Below, piece after piece: positions 24,734 to 33,536 of a stretch of DNA of 40,035 nucleotides. Position 1 is the first letter of the stretch, and each line of letters opens with the position of its first letter. A model generated the notes under the pieces. That model made no database searches. It had not been told where the DNA came from and saw only the letters and a list, made by a program, of their open reading frames with translations. Source of the stretch: CAZTAR01 sp043813895 (GTDB taxonomy: Bacteria; Planctomycetota; Phycisphaerae; UBA1845; UTPLA1); assembly GCA_043813895.1 (NCBI GenBank), contig JBDRKQ010000114.1, forward strand, positions 1 to 40,035, in the 5' to 3' direction. The translations under genes and the position numbers were made by a program.

Positions 24734-26743
24734 TTAGCCCTCACACGATGCCGGCGGCCGGTGCGACGGCAATACGACGGTAACGCACGTACGGCCCGGC
24801 TCGGAGGAGATCGCAATCGTCCCGTCGTGACGCGTGACGATCTGCCGGCAGATCGCCAGTCCCATGCCGAGTCCGAAGGTGGTCCGCCCCTGCTTTGTGG
24901 TGAACTTGAGCTCGAACACGCGATCGAGGTGTTCCGGCTTGACGCCGTGCCCGCTGTCGGTGACTCGGACCCGCACATGCTCGGCGTCGGGCACGTCGGT
25001 CTCGATGCGCAAGACGCCCTTGTTGTTCATCGCCTGAAGGGCGTTGGCGATGATGTTCGTCCACACTTGATTGATCTGGCCGACGTGACACGTGACGTCC
25101 GGCAGATCGCCGTAGGACTTGATGATTTCGACCTCTCGCATGGCATGACCAAACATCAGGAGCGTGCCGTCCAGACCTTCGTGCAGATTCACGTTCGCGG
25201 TGGAGGCCTCGTCTGATCGCGTGTACGCCCGGAGGCTGTCGACGATTGCTGTAACCCGCCGACTACAAGACGAGATGTTCTTCAGCGACAGGCCGAGTTG
25301 GTGATATCGCTCCATTGCCGTTAGCAGACGCTCTTGCTGCTCGCCCCGGGCGCGGCCGAATCGCGAACGATACTCCTGCGGCGTCGTGATTCCAGCTCTC
25401 ATCAAACGCTGAGCGAGGGCGTCGTCGCCGATGACCTCGGCGAGGGCCGCCCGGCGCTCGCGCTGCTCGCGCGTGGACATCGGTTCGCCGGCTATTGCGG
25501 CGAGCATGGAGACCTTGAGTGCTTCTCCGTCGGGACTTTCGCCTAGCAAGGCGACGAGATCCTCGTTCAGGAATTCGGCGGCACGCCCGATGGCAGCGAT
25601 CGGATTATTCAGCTCGTGGGCCACGCCGGCGGAGAGCTGCCCGAGCGTTGCCATTTTCTGTGACTCGACGAGCCGAGTCTGTGATTCTTCGAGTTGTTGC
25701 AGGGCGTCGGTGAGTCGATCGCGCTCGGCGAGCAGCTCGTCGTTGAGTTTCTCGACCTCCGTGACCAACTCGGCGGTGCGATTGCTCCGGTTGGCCATCG
25801 TCCTGATGAGCGAGGTGACGAGGTAGCCGCTCAGCCAAGGGTCGGCTTGAAGGGCCGTGTCGAGTTGCTCCAGTGTGAGTGGGATGACGGTGATATCTGT
25901 GGTCGCCTGCCACGTGTAGAACGCCTTCTGGCCGTGGGCCAGGGCGAGTAGGCCGATGATTCGTCCGGCGTTGTTGGTGTGAAGCACGACCTCACGACCG
26001 TTTGCCTCGCGAGACAACTGCACGCGCCCCGAGACAAGAATGAAGATTGTGTCGACAGGCTCGCTCTGACGGAGAAGGACCGACCCGGCCGGGAAGTCCC
26101 TGCGCGGTGGATTACCGAGCGCCTCGTCGATGCAGGCGCCCATGGCGTCATCCACTTCCTTATCGTTCATCTCGATGTTCGCGAGGAAGCTGCGTTTGAG
26201 CGTTTGCACTTGCAGATCAAACGCCCGGAGCCGCTGTCGCTCGCTTCGGAAGGAACGTGGAAACTGTGCGGTGTCCAGGATGCTCTCGAATCGGGCGCAG
26301 TCGTCCGGCGCGTGATGGACGAAGAAGCCGGTCAGCAGTGATCGGACACACTCGGAAAGGACATCTGTCGTCCACGGCTTCACGATGTTGCGGTGCAGCG
26401 CTCCCTTGTTGAGGGCGCGAGTCAGGTCGAGCACATTCGCACGGGAGGAAGCCAGCACCTTGCGCGTCGCGAGATAGGCGGGTTTCTCGAGGAGCGACAG
26501 TAAGAAATCGACCCCGGTGCCGTCCGGCAGAAACTGCTCGGTTATCACGAGGGGAACACGGATCCCGGACGCGCCGAGCTCGTCCATCAGCGCCGCTGCT
26601 TGTGCCGCATCCGGGCACACATGAACCTCGATCATGCCGTTGCAGGTATCCTCGACATCGTGGCGGAGGACGGCGAGGGTGTCCGCGTCCGGATCGATGC
26701 AAACGACCGCGTATCGAGTCTCGGTTTGCCTGCGACTGCTCAT
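24734..26743 (-). CDS. Histidine kinase with pseudo-receiver and cNMP-binding-like domain
   Basis: A 669-residue soluble kinase starting at the ATG at 26743, which overlaps the transporter stop (ATGA). Residues ~10-135 are a receiver domain in which the phosphoacceptor position is Glu (E69 in VITEQFLPDG) and the acidic pair is reduced to D17-P18; K122 is kept. Residues ~205-315 resemble a Crp-type cyclic-nucleotide domain (FPAGSVLLRQSEPVDTIFIL), but the usual FGE...RAA phosphate-binding signature is absent. A coiled coil (~325-362) leads to H376 in GVAHELNNP, then a long helical insert. The ATPase follows (N563/N567, DSGHGV 596-601, FGLGMGLA 623-630). It is predicted to phosphorylate the response regulator encoded next. 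Confidence 0.93.
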   Translation of the reverse strand: MSSRRQTETRYAVVCIDPDADTLAVLRHDVEDTCNGMIEVHVCPDAAQAAALMDELGASGIRVPLVITEQFLPDGTGVDFLLSLLEKPAYLATRKVLASSRANVLDLTRALNKGALHRNIVKPWTTDVLSECVRSLLTGFFVHHAPDDCARFESILDTAQFPRSFRSERQRLRAFDLQVQTLKRSFLANIEMNDKEVDDAMGACIDEALGNPPRRDFPAGSVLLRQSEPVDTIFILVSGRVQLSREANGREVVLHTNNAGRIIGLLALAHGQKAFYTWQATTDITVIPLTLEQLDTALQADPWLSGYLVTSLIRTMANRSNRTAELVTEVEKLNDELLAERDRLTDALQQLEESQTRLVESQKMATLGQLSAGVAHELNNPIAAIGRAAEFLNEDLVALLGESPDGEALKVSMLAAIAGEPMSTREQRERRAALAEVIGDDALAQRLMRAGITTPQEYRSRFGRARGEQQERLLTAMERYHQLGLSLKNISSCSRRVTAIVDSLRAYTRSDEASTANVNLHEGLDGTLLMFGHAMREVEIIKSYGDLPDVTCHVGQINQVWTNIIANALQAMNNKGVLRIETDVPDAEHVRVRVTDSGHGVKPEHLDRVFELKFTTKQGRTTFGLGMGLAICRQIVTRHDGTIAISSEPGRTCVTVVLPSHRPPASCEG

Positions 26744-28176
26744 GAAGGCAGAACTCCCAGGGCAGCCCACAACCATCGTCCACAGAAGAGGAACAGCGCC
26801 CAGCCGAATCCGCCCACGAGAATGCCGATGATCGCCATGTCTTTCGTCCGGACGGCGCCCGTGCTCATCGCGACCGCATTGGGCGGCGTACTGATGGGCA
26901 GGGCCATGGCGAGCGAACAGCCGATCGCGACGAAGACGGCCGCGACAACGGGGTTGATCCCTGCGCTCTTCGTCTCCGCCAGTGTCATGGCGAGCGGGAT
27001 GATGAGGTTCGCGGTCGCGCTGTTGGAGATGATCGTGCTCATCGCGAGAGCGGCCAAGGAAAGCGCGGCGATGATCATGCCCGGTGTCATCCGGTCCCAC
27101 TGGATGAGGCCCAGCAGCCAACTGTCGAGGCCGGACCGATCGACTCCCACCCCGAGGGCAATGCCCCCGGCAACGAGCCACAAGACGTGCCATTGGATGG
27201 ACTGCAAGTCCTTGGCCGAGAAGACGCGGGTGGACAGCAGCACGACGACCGGCACGAATCCCGCGATGCTGGAACTCATGCCGTGAAGTTCCTCAGTGAG
27301 CCAAAGCAGGATGGTGCCGGCGAAGGTGAGATAAAATATCTTCGCGGGCCGCGATGTGTTGAAGGCGCAATCGATGGTCAGCCGGATCGTTTTGCCTCGG
27401 AATCCGTAGAGCCAGCCGATCAGAAGCCAGGCCGCGACAAGCACCACGAGGACAAGCGGAATCGCCATCAGCATCCACTGGAGAAAGCCGATGGTGAGCG
27501 GCGTTTTCGCCTGGGCCAGCGCGCCGAGGGCGATGGCGTTGGGCGGCGTGCCGATCGGCGTGCCCATGCCGCCGACGTTCGCGGCGATCGGGATGCAGAG
27601 CGCCAACCCCGTCCGCATCCGGTCTCCGGGCGGCAGTGAAGCCACCACGGGAAGGACGACCGCCATCATGGTGGCCGTCGTGGCGGTGTTGCTCATGAAC
27701 ATGGAAAACACCGCGGTGATGCCTATCAGCCCGAGCAGGATCATCATCGAGGACGTGCCGAGCGGCCGCAACAGGACACGCGCGAGGTTGCGGTCCAGGT
27801 CGAACTTCGCGGCGCCGTGTGCGAGAAAGAATCCGCCGAGGAACAGCATCAACACCGGTGCCGCCAGCGTGTTGAAGAACACCTGGTAGGACGGCGGCAC
27901 GAAACCTTCCGGCATCGGCAGCATCGCCTTGTCGCTGATGAACAGAATCTCGAGCAGGATGATGATGGTCGCGGTCGCGTGGAGCGGCACCGCCTCGGTA
28001 ATCCAGAGAACAACTGCGGCCAAGAAGATGCTGAAGATGCGATGTCCTTGAACGGAGAGACCGGGGAACTGGACAAACCACGGCAACGCAAATAGGAGCG
28101 CGGCGACCCCCAAGCCGATCCATTGCCCCCGGGTCATCGGTGGTGCGACTCTCCCCGGGCCTGGTTTGCCTGGCAT
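26740..28176 (-). CDS. DASS/SLC13-family sodium:anion symporter
   Basis: A 478-residue membrane protein with about 11-12 helices. Both signature hairpin-loop motifs of the divalent anion:Na+ symporters are present: MSNTATTATM (161-170) and the equivalent IISNSATANLIIPLA in the second half. IGTPPNAIA and ISTPPNAVAMSTG are the matching substrate-side loops of the two inverted repeats. Family members import dicarboxylates (succinate, malate, citrate) or sulfate; the exact substrate cannot be read from sequence. GGAGG lies 8 bases before the ATG at 28176. It is the first gene of a tight operon with the histidine kinase and response regulator, so the signalling pair may sense or control anion uptake. 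Confidence 0.94.
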   Translation of the reverse strand: MPGKPGPGRVAPPMTRGQWIGLGVAALLFALPWFVQFPGLSVQGHRIFSIFLAAVVLWITEAVPLHATATIIILLEILFISDKAMLPMPEGFVPPSYQVFFNTLAAPVLMLFLGGFFLAHGAAKFDLDRNLARVLLRPLGTSSMMILLGLIGITAVFSMFMSNTATTATMMAVVLPVVASLPPGDRMRTGLALCIPIAANVGGMGTPIGTPPNAIALGALAQAKTPLTIGFLQWMLMAIPLVLVVLVAAWLLIGWLYGFRGKTIRLTIDCAFNTSRPAKIFYLTFAGTILLWLTEELHGMSSSIAGFVPVVVLLSTRVFSAKDLQSIQWHVLWLVAGGIALGVGVDRSGLDSWLLGLIQWDRMTPGMIIAALSLAALAMSTIISNSATANLIIPLAMTLAETKSAGINPVVAAVFVAIGCSLAMALPISTPPNAVAMSTGAVRTKDMAIIGILVGGFGWALFLFCGRWLWAALGVLPS

Positions 28177-28334
28177 GACAGAGGCCTCCGCTGTCGCAGG
28201 CGTCGGGCCGCGTGAGCCGCCTGCATATGAGAAGAATGGGCCGATGCGCCGCCTTTGTCTACTCCCGATCCTGCGGGCGACGCTTTTGACCAGCGGGATG
28301 CTGATGCTCCCCGATCGGCAATAAGCAGGCCGGT

Positions 28335-28360
28335 GCCGAGAATGGACTTTCGGCAGAGCA
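28335..28360 (-). repeat. Palindromic repeat family C, copy 3 (diverged)
   Basis: Twenty-six bases related to 5059-5084 and 24205-24230. It keeps the GCCGAGAA start and CGGCAGAGCA end with three changes in the middle. It lies 30 bases after the stop of the phosphofructokinase gene and upstream of the transporter operon. Confidence 0.65.
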
Positions 28361-28389
28361 TGAAGACGTTGTGCTTATGAGCCGCGGTG

Positions 28390-29829
28390 CTAGAAGCCGC
28401 CCGCGCCGACGGTACAGGGTTCCTCGTGTGCGGCAACGTCGGCGTCCAGGCGTAGGGACTCCTCGACGTCGTCCAACGGCACGCCTGCGTTTGTCATGGA
28501 GCGCGGCTGGCCGGTGCACTCGACGACGCTCTGCCAGAAGTTGCTGGTCGGGTCGATTGTTTTCCTGCCGGAAACGGCGATTTCGATCGGGACGTGTGTG
28601 AAGTGTCCATGCCAATTCCCAACCAACATGCCGGTCTTTCCGGCCATCGCCGCGTGCGCCGCCATTTGCCCATAGATCCCGGCAAGGAGGGAGTCACTCG
28701 GCGTGGCGGCAGACGAGCGGATCAGGTAGCTGGGGTCGATATACTTCAGGTTGAACGGCACCCCCACGAGCTTCAGGTATTCGCTGATTCGGTCTCGCAT
28801 GAACGCGCCAATGTCCTTGAGTTTGACGTTGCCGGACGGATCGGTCGCCTGCCCGTTCGAATCATCCTCGATGAGGTGCTGCCCGGCGCCCTCCGCCACG
28901 ACGACGACGGCGTGGTGCCGCGTCCTCAAACGCCGCAGCAGGTGCGGCAGGAACCCGTTGGCGCCGCCCAACTCGAAATCGACTTCTGGAACAAGCACGA
29001 AGTTGGCGTCGCGGCTGGCGAGCACGGCGTGCGCGGCGATGAAGCCGGAGTGTCTTCCCATCAGCTTGAGCACGCCGATTCCGTATGGCGCGCCGGTCGC
29101 CTCCACGTGCGCCCCCCGGATAGCTTCCGCGGCGATAGAATAGGCGGTTTCAAAGCCGAAGGTCTTGTCAGTGTAGAGGATGTCGTTGTCGATCGTCTTC
29201 GGAACGCCGATCACGGCGATCTTCAGACCTCTTTGTTGGGCTTCTTTGCTAATGTCCAGCGCCCCCCGCATGGTGCCGTCTCCACCCAGGCAGAATAGAA
29301 TCTGGATATTGAGCCGTTCCAGAGTATCCACCATGACAGCCGGATCCTGTCCGCCTCGTGACGAGGAGAGCATCGTCCCGCCCTGTTGGTGGACGTGGCT
29401 CACGGCCTCCGGTGTGAGCATCATCGTTTCGTGCTTGCAGTCAGGCACGAGACCCTCGAACCCGTAGCGGAATCCATGGATGGTGTGCACGCCGTAGTAG
29501 TAGTGGAGTTGGAGGACAATCGCCCGGATCACGTCATTGATGCCCGGAGACAGGCCTCCACAGGTCACGATGCCGCAACGGGTCTTGGTGGGGTCGAAGT
29601 AGATTTTCTCTCTGGGGCCGGCGACCTCAAATGCCGGAAGGTCGCCCGACTCGCCGTTCGACTCCCACGGCGGCCGTGCCTCCGAAGCCGGACACCAGCG
29701 TGTCTCATGGAGCACGCGTTCGCCGTCGTCCACGTAGTGGCTCGCTTTGTAGGGCGAGACGACCTTTCTCGGACCGAGAGACAGAATGGAAAAATCGCGT
29801 CGACGTTCGTTGCCATTATTGGACGACAT
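28390..29829 (-). CDS. pfkA: 6-phosphofructokinase (ATP-type of the GGDG/PKT clade)
   Basis: A 479-residue PfkA-superfamily enzyme, phosphorylating fructose 6-phosphate. Conserved blocks are CGGLSPGINDVIR, GFRYGFEGL, LGGDGTMRGA, VIGVPKTIDNDI, GFETAYSIA and KLMGRHSGFIA. The donor-determining positions are mixed: Gly in GGDG (ATP-type; PPi enzymes have Asp) and Lys in PKTIDND (as in PPi enzymes, but also in plant and trypanosome ATP enzymes). I therefore predict ATP as donor, with moderate certainty. The ~75-residue N-terminal extension before the glycine motif fits the long-form group. The ATG at 29829 lacks a strong ribosome site; the frame is open further upstream. It is divergent from pckA, so opposing enzymes share a 300-base promoter region. 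Confidence 0.92.
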   Translation of the reverse strand: MSSNNGNERRRDFSILSLGPRKVVSPYKASHYVDDGERVLHETRWCPASEARPPWESNGESGDLPAFEVAGPREKIYFDPTKTRCGIVTCGGLSPGINDVIRAIVLQLHYYYGVHTIHGFRYGFEGLVPDCKHETMMLTPEAVSHVHQQGGTMLSSSRGGQDPAVMVDTLERLNIQILFCLGGDGTMRGALDISKEAQQRGLKIAVIGVPKTIDNDILYTDKTFGFETAYSIAAEAIRGAHVEATGAPYGIGVLKLMGRHSGFIAAHAVLASRDANFVLVPEVDFELGGANGFLPHLLRRLRTRHHAVVVVAEGAGQHLIEDDSNGQATDPSGNVKLKDIGAFMRDRISEYLKLVGVPFNLKYIDPSYLIRSSAATPSDSLLAGIYGQMAAHAAMAGKTGMLVGNWHGHFTHVPIEIAVSGRKTIDPTSNFWQSVVECTGQPRSMTNAGVPLDDVEESLRLDADVAAHEEPCTVGAGGF

Positions 29830-30130
29830 GGTTTGTGACTCGCATTCTCGTTCAAGACACAGGGCGGTCGGTTGACGCGTTACTCTCGTATCGCTTACGC
29901 TTACGGCGTTCTCACCCGCCACGCGCGTCTCTACATCGGTCAGGCAAGGTCTCGTATTGAGTTGTCCGGACAGGGAATCACGCGGTTTATCTGGGGCAGT
30001 GCCCTGGAATAACCGATCAAGCCAGGACAGTTGATAATGATGCGGTCTCAGCCCGAGGCCTGCCGGAGCAGGACCCACACGTCCGATGAGACGATGCCGG
30101 CCGCGTTCCAAAATGTTAAGGAATACTGCA
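29830..30130. other. Shared regulatory region between pfkA and pckA (301 bases)
   Basis: Contains both leaders. Weak promoter-like pairs exist, such as TTGTCC-18-TTTATC on the plus strand at about 29963-29992 and GATAAT near 30033, but none is convincing. I see no clear operator palindrome. The divergent layout of a glycolytic and a gluconeogenic gene makes this a likely control region. Confidence 0.35.
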
Positions 30131-31783
30131 ATGGAAATGTCTGACCTGAGTAGCGACTACGGGCTGAATCATGTCGGCCTGGACAAACTGGACAATGTTT
30201 ATTGGAACCTGTCGACCGCGGCGCTGTACGAACATGCGATCCAGCGGTACGAGGGGCACCTCTCTCACTTGGGACCGCTGGTCGTCAGCATGGGGCAACA
30301 CACCGGCCGCGCCGCCAAGGACAAGTACGTTGTCGACGAACCCGGCACGAGCGGGGACGTCTGGTGGGGCAAGATCAACGTGAAGTACGGGGCTGATCGC
30401 TTCGACGGATTGCACAAGCGCATGTGCGCGTACCTCCGCGGAAAAGAGGTGTTCGTCCAGGATTGCTACGCCGGCGCTGATGAGCGGTATCGCCTGCCCG
30501 TCCGGGTGGTCAACGAGTATGCCTGGCACAACCTCTTCGCCAGGAATATGTTCATCCAACCGAAGAGCAACGCCAAGACCCTCAAGAACTTCAAGCCGGA
30601 GTTCACGGTACTCCACTGCCCGAACTACCACGCCGACCCTGACCTGGCCTTGACGCGAAGCGGCACCTTCGTGGCCGTAAACCTGTCGCGTAAGCTCATT
30701 CTCATCGGCGGGACGGCGTACGCCGGCGAGATCAAGAAGTCCATCTTCTCCGTTATGAACTACCTTCTGCCGGGCCGGGGAGTCCTGTCGATGCACTGCT
30801 CGGCAAACGTCAGCAAGAGCGACCCCAACGACGTGGCGATCTTCTTCGGGCTTTCCGGCACCGGCAAGACCACGCTGTCCGCAGACCCCAACCGATTCCT
30901 GATCGGCGATGACGAGCATGGCTGGTCGGACGAGGGCGTCTTCAACTTCGAGGGCGGTTGCTACGCCAAGGTCATCAATCTTTCACCGGAAGCGGAGCCG
31001 GAAATCTACGGATGCACGCGACGGTTCGGCACCATCCTCGAGAATGTGGCGCTGGATCCGGCCACACGCTCGATCGACCTCAATGACTCGAGCACGACCG
31101 AAAACACGCGGGCCTCCTATCCGCTCACACATATCCCGGACATCGTGAAATCCGGCAAGGCGGGGCACCCGCGCAACGTCGTGATGTTGACGGCGGATGC
31201 ATTCGGCGTGCTGCCTCCGATTGCGAAACTCACGCCCGAGCAGGCGATGTACCACTTCATCAGCGGTTACACGGCGAAGGTTGCCGGGACCGAAGCCGGC
31301 GTGACCGAGCCGACGGCGACGTTCAGTGCGTGCTTCGGCGCGCCGTTCATGGTCAGACACCCGTCGGCCTATGCCGAGTTGTTGGCCGAGAAGCTCACCA
31401 AGCACAAGGCGAACTGCTGGTTGGTCAACACCGGCTGGACGGGCGGGCCGTATGGAGTCGGTTCGCGCATGAGTATCAAGCACACGCGCGAGCTCCTGAA
31501 CGCCGCGCTCGACGGCTGGCTAGCGAACGTGAAGATGGATGTCGATCCGACCTTTGGGTTCCAGGTGCCTCAAGAGGTCCCCGGTGTCCCGACTGAAGTG
31601 TTGAACCCGCGGAAGACCTGGCCGGATAAAAATGCCTACGATGCCCAGGCGAAGAAGCTGGCCGACATGTTCCGAAAGAACTTCGAGCAGTTTTCGGACG
31701 GCACGTCGCCTGAAGTCATCGCCGCCGGTCCGAGTGCGAACGCCAAGCGACAAAAGGCTTGCACCGCGGGATGCGGCGCGTAA
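30131..31783 (+). CDS. pckA: ATP-dependent phosphoenolpyruvate carboxykinase
   Basis: A 550-residue ATP-type PEPCK, which converts oxaloacetate plus ATP to phosphoenolpyruvate, ADP and CO2 in gluconeogenesis. The P-loop is GLSGTGKTT (240-248), followed by the kinase-2 DDEHGW (260-265) and EGGCYAK. The substrate-binding arginine is in GQHTGR (R60), and the Mn2+/substrate lysine region is YAGEIKKS. The lid and adenine-binding segment NTGWTGGPYG is intact. The ATG at 30131 has AAGGAA upstream; an ATG two codons later is possible. The last ~20 residues (NAKRQKACTAGCGA) form a small Cys-containing tail not needed by the fold. A strong hairpin terminator follows 50 bases later. Confidence 0.97.
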   Translation: MEMSDLSSDYGLNHVGLDKLDNVYWNLSTAALYEHAIQRYEGHLSHLGPLVVSMGQHTGRAAKDKYVVDEPGTSGDVWWGKINVKYGADRFDGLHKRMCAYLRGKEVFVQDCYAGADERYRLPVRVVNEYAWHNLFARNMFIQPKSNAKTLKNFKPEFTVLHCPNYHADPDLALTRSGTFVAVNLSRKLILIGGTAYAGEIKKSIFSVMNYLLPGRGVLSMHCSANVSKSDPNDVAIFFGLSGTGKTTLSADPNRFLIGDDEHGWSDEGVFNFEGGCYAKVINLSPEAEPEIYGCTRRFGTILENVALDPATRSIDLNDSSTTENTRASYPLTHIPDIVKSGKAGHPRNVVMLTADAFGVLPPIAKLTPEQAMYHFISGYTAKVAGTEAGVTEPTATFSACFGAPFMVRHPSAYAELLAEKLTKHKANCWLVNTGWTGGPYGVGSRMSIKHTRELLNAALDGWLANVKMDVDPTFGFQVPQEVPGVPTEVLNPRKTWPDKNAYDAQAKKLADMFRKNFEQFSDGTSPEVIAAGPSANAKRQKACTAGCGA

Positions 31784-31833
31784 ACCGCGACAACATGAAT
31801 AAACGCCGCCCATCGCGGCGACCAGGATAAGAC

Positions 31834-31895
31834 AAACGCCCCTTCTCACCGCGGTCGATGTCGGCAACGCCGAGCCACGGTGGGAGGGGGTGTTT
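31834..31895. terminator. Bidirectional 18-bp stem terminator
   Basis: AAACGCCCCTTCTCACCG (31834-31851) pairs along its whole length with CGGTGGGAGGGGGTGTTT (31878-31895), allowing three G-T pairs. The stem ends in A-T pairs followed by TTCTTGT. It sits between the convergent pckA and SpoIIE-phosphatase genes and should work for both strands, since the left arm begins with AAA. Confidence 0.8.
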
Positions 31896-31932
31896 CTTGT
31901 GTCAGCATGTCTCGGGATTGCGGTAGGGGCGT

Positions 31933-33225
31933 CTAGCGCTTCTTGATCACGACGGCCGTGAGATCGTCGTCCTGCGCGGTTCCACGTGTGAAAGCGACGA
32001 CGGCCTCGTGCAGCGTCTTGATGATCTGCTCGCTCGTGCTGTCACGGTGCCGGCGAACAAGGTCGCAGATTCGCTGAATACCGTACTGTTCTCCGTCGGG
32101 ATCGACCCATTCGAAGAAGCCGTCCGTCACCAGGATCATCATGTCGCCGGGTTCCATCTTGAACCGATCCGGCGGGTCGAACTCGATATCCGGCATGATG
32201 CCGAGCGGCACGGCGTTCGCGGCCAGTTCGGCCACTTCGTCTGTGGCCCGTGTGTACTTGAGCAGGGGGCCGTGCCCGGCGCTGAGATAGGTGAGGACGC
32301 GCTCGTGCGGCGAGAGGATTCCGAAGAAGGCCGTGACGAAGCGATCGTCGAGGAGGTCTTCACAGAGAAGGTTGTTCACCCTGCTGGCAACGCCGGTAAG
32401 ATCATCCGAGAGAGAGATCGTCGCGCGGAACAGCGCCCGGCACTCGGCGATCATGAGCGCGGGTCCGATGCCGTGCCCGGTGGCATCCGCGATGGTCACC
32501 GCCAGGGAACCGTCCGGGCGGATGAGGTAGTCGTAGCAATCGCCGCCCGTCTCGTCGGCGGGTTGATTCCAGCCGGCGATGTCGAAACCAGCCACCTCGG
32601 GGGCTTTCTTCGGCAGCAGGCCTTGTTGGATGTTTCTTGCAATGTTGAGGTCCGCCTGGATGCGCTGTTTCTCCGCGTACTCGTCGAGCAGCATCTGGCG
32701 TTGCAGGGCGATTCCGACCTGCGCGCCAAACGTGCCGACCAACTCGTCATCACTGTCCTCGAAGCCGCCGGAAGACTTGTTGAGTACCTGAAGGACGCCC
32801 ACGATGGAGTCGTCGAACCCGCGAAGCGGAAACGTGATCATGTTGCGCGTTCGGAAGCCGGTCTGCCGGTCGATGTCCGGGTTGAATCTCGGGTCGGCAT
32901 AGGCATCCTGCACTTTGTCCGGCTTGCCGGTCCGCACGACTTCGCCGGCGATCCCGCGGTCCGCACTGAAACGGATCTGATCAACCCCGGTCGCCATACG
33001 GCTATACAGCTCGTGATGCACCCGATCGTACAGAAAGACGGTCGCCCTCTCGCACTCGAGCACTTTTCTCGCGGCGGTTTCGACTTTGTGCAACAGCGGC
33101 GTAAGTTCGCTGACGGCGGCCAACTCTCGCGAGACCTCGAGGACCGCCTGGAGGTCGGCGATTCGCTTGGCGTCTCTCGCGTCAATGGACCTCGTGGCAG
33201 CGGACTTGATTGAGGCATCGTCCAT
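31933..33225 (-). CDS. GAF-SpoIIE (PP2C-type) protein phosphatase
   Basis: A 430-residue soluble protein. After a short coiled N-terminus, residues ~30-180 form a GAF domain (ATVFLYDR; NMITFPLRG; GVLQVLNKSSGGF). A helical linker (IQADLNIARNIQQGLLPKK) leads to a SpoIIE/PP2C phosphatase domain (~210-430). Its metal-binding acids are in ETGGDCYDYL, TIADATGHGIGPA, LVTDGFFEW and the terminal AQDDDLTAVVI. It has the standard RsbU-like design and would be expected to act on an anti-sigma antagonist, though no partner gene is nearby. GGAAAGG precedes the ATG. It is the second such phosphatase in the window, without the PocR part of the first. Confidence 0.94.
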   Translation of the reverse strand: MDDASIKSAATRSIDARDAKRIADLQAVLEVSRELAAVSELTPLLHKVETAARKVLECERATVFLYDRVHHELYSRMATGVDQIRFSADRGIAGEVVRTGKPDKVQDAYADPRFNPDIDRQTGFRTRNMITFPLRGFDDSIVGVLQVLNKSSGGFEDSDDELVGTFGAQVGIALQRQMLLDEYAEKQRIQADLNIARNIQQGLLPKKAPEVAGFDIAGWNQPADETGGDCYDYLIRPDGSLAVTIADATGHGIGPALMIAECRALFRATISLSDDLTGVASRVNNLLCEDLLDDRFVTAFFGILSPHERVLTYLSAGHGPLLKYTRATDEVAELAANAVPLGIMPDIEFDPPDRFKMEPGDMMILVTDGFFEWVDPDGEQYGIQRICDLVRRHRDSTSEQIIKTLHEAVVAFTRGTAQDDDLTAVVIKKR

Positions 33226-33336
33226 GGTGAGACCTTTCCAAGGTCACTTCGGCGACTGGCGGAGTCCGGCGAACAATCCCCATCATATCGGCGACGAAAG
33301 AGATATTCGAGTTCTGTGGCGGCCGACGCTTCGGAT

Positions 33337-33426
33337 CAGAGCCGCGCGTGTGAGCAAGCGGTCAGCGTTCGTCAAGATGGCCCTTTCATATGAACGATAC
33401 CCGACTCCCTTGCGGTCGCGGCTTTG
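33337..33426 (+). repeat. Palindromic repeat family A, 90-bp copy
   Basis: Begins CAGAGCCGCGCG and ends CGCGGCTTTG, with imperfectly inverted arms and a central part similar to 15567-15655. It lies upstream of the SpoIIE-phosphatase gene. Confidence 0.75.
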
Positions 33427-33437
33427 TCCTGCAACCC

Positions 33438-33512
33438 GTGTTCGTCGTCGGCCACGGGGGGGGGCGACGCTACGTGTGGCACCGCAGTCTCGGCGATGGC
33501 TACATCGGCGAG
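33438..33512 (+). repeat. Repeat family D, extended copy 3
   Basis: Starts with 16 bases identical to part of 18800-18846, then continues (GCGACGCTACGTGTGGCACC) in a way that aligns with the reverse complement of about 37400-37490. It directly follows the family A copy, making one composite repeat island. Confidence 0.6.
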
Positions 33513-33536
33513 ACGCCGGTACCGCTGCATACCCCA

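Noticed and set aside
26744..27193. Upstream extension of the histidine kinase frame to 27193
   Set aside because: It overlaps the transporter gene in another frame and translates to Arg/His-rich sequence; the ATG at 26743 with the ATGA overlap is the real start.
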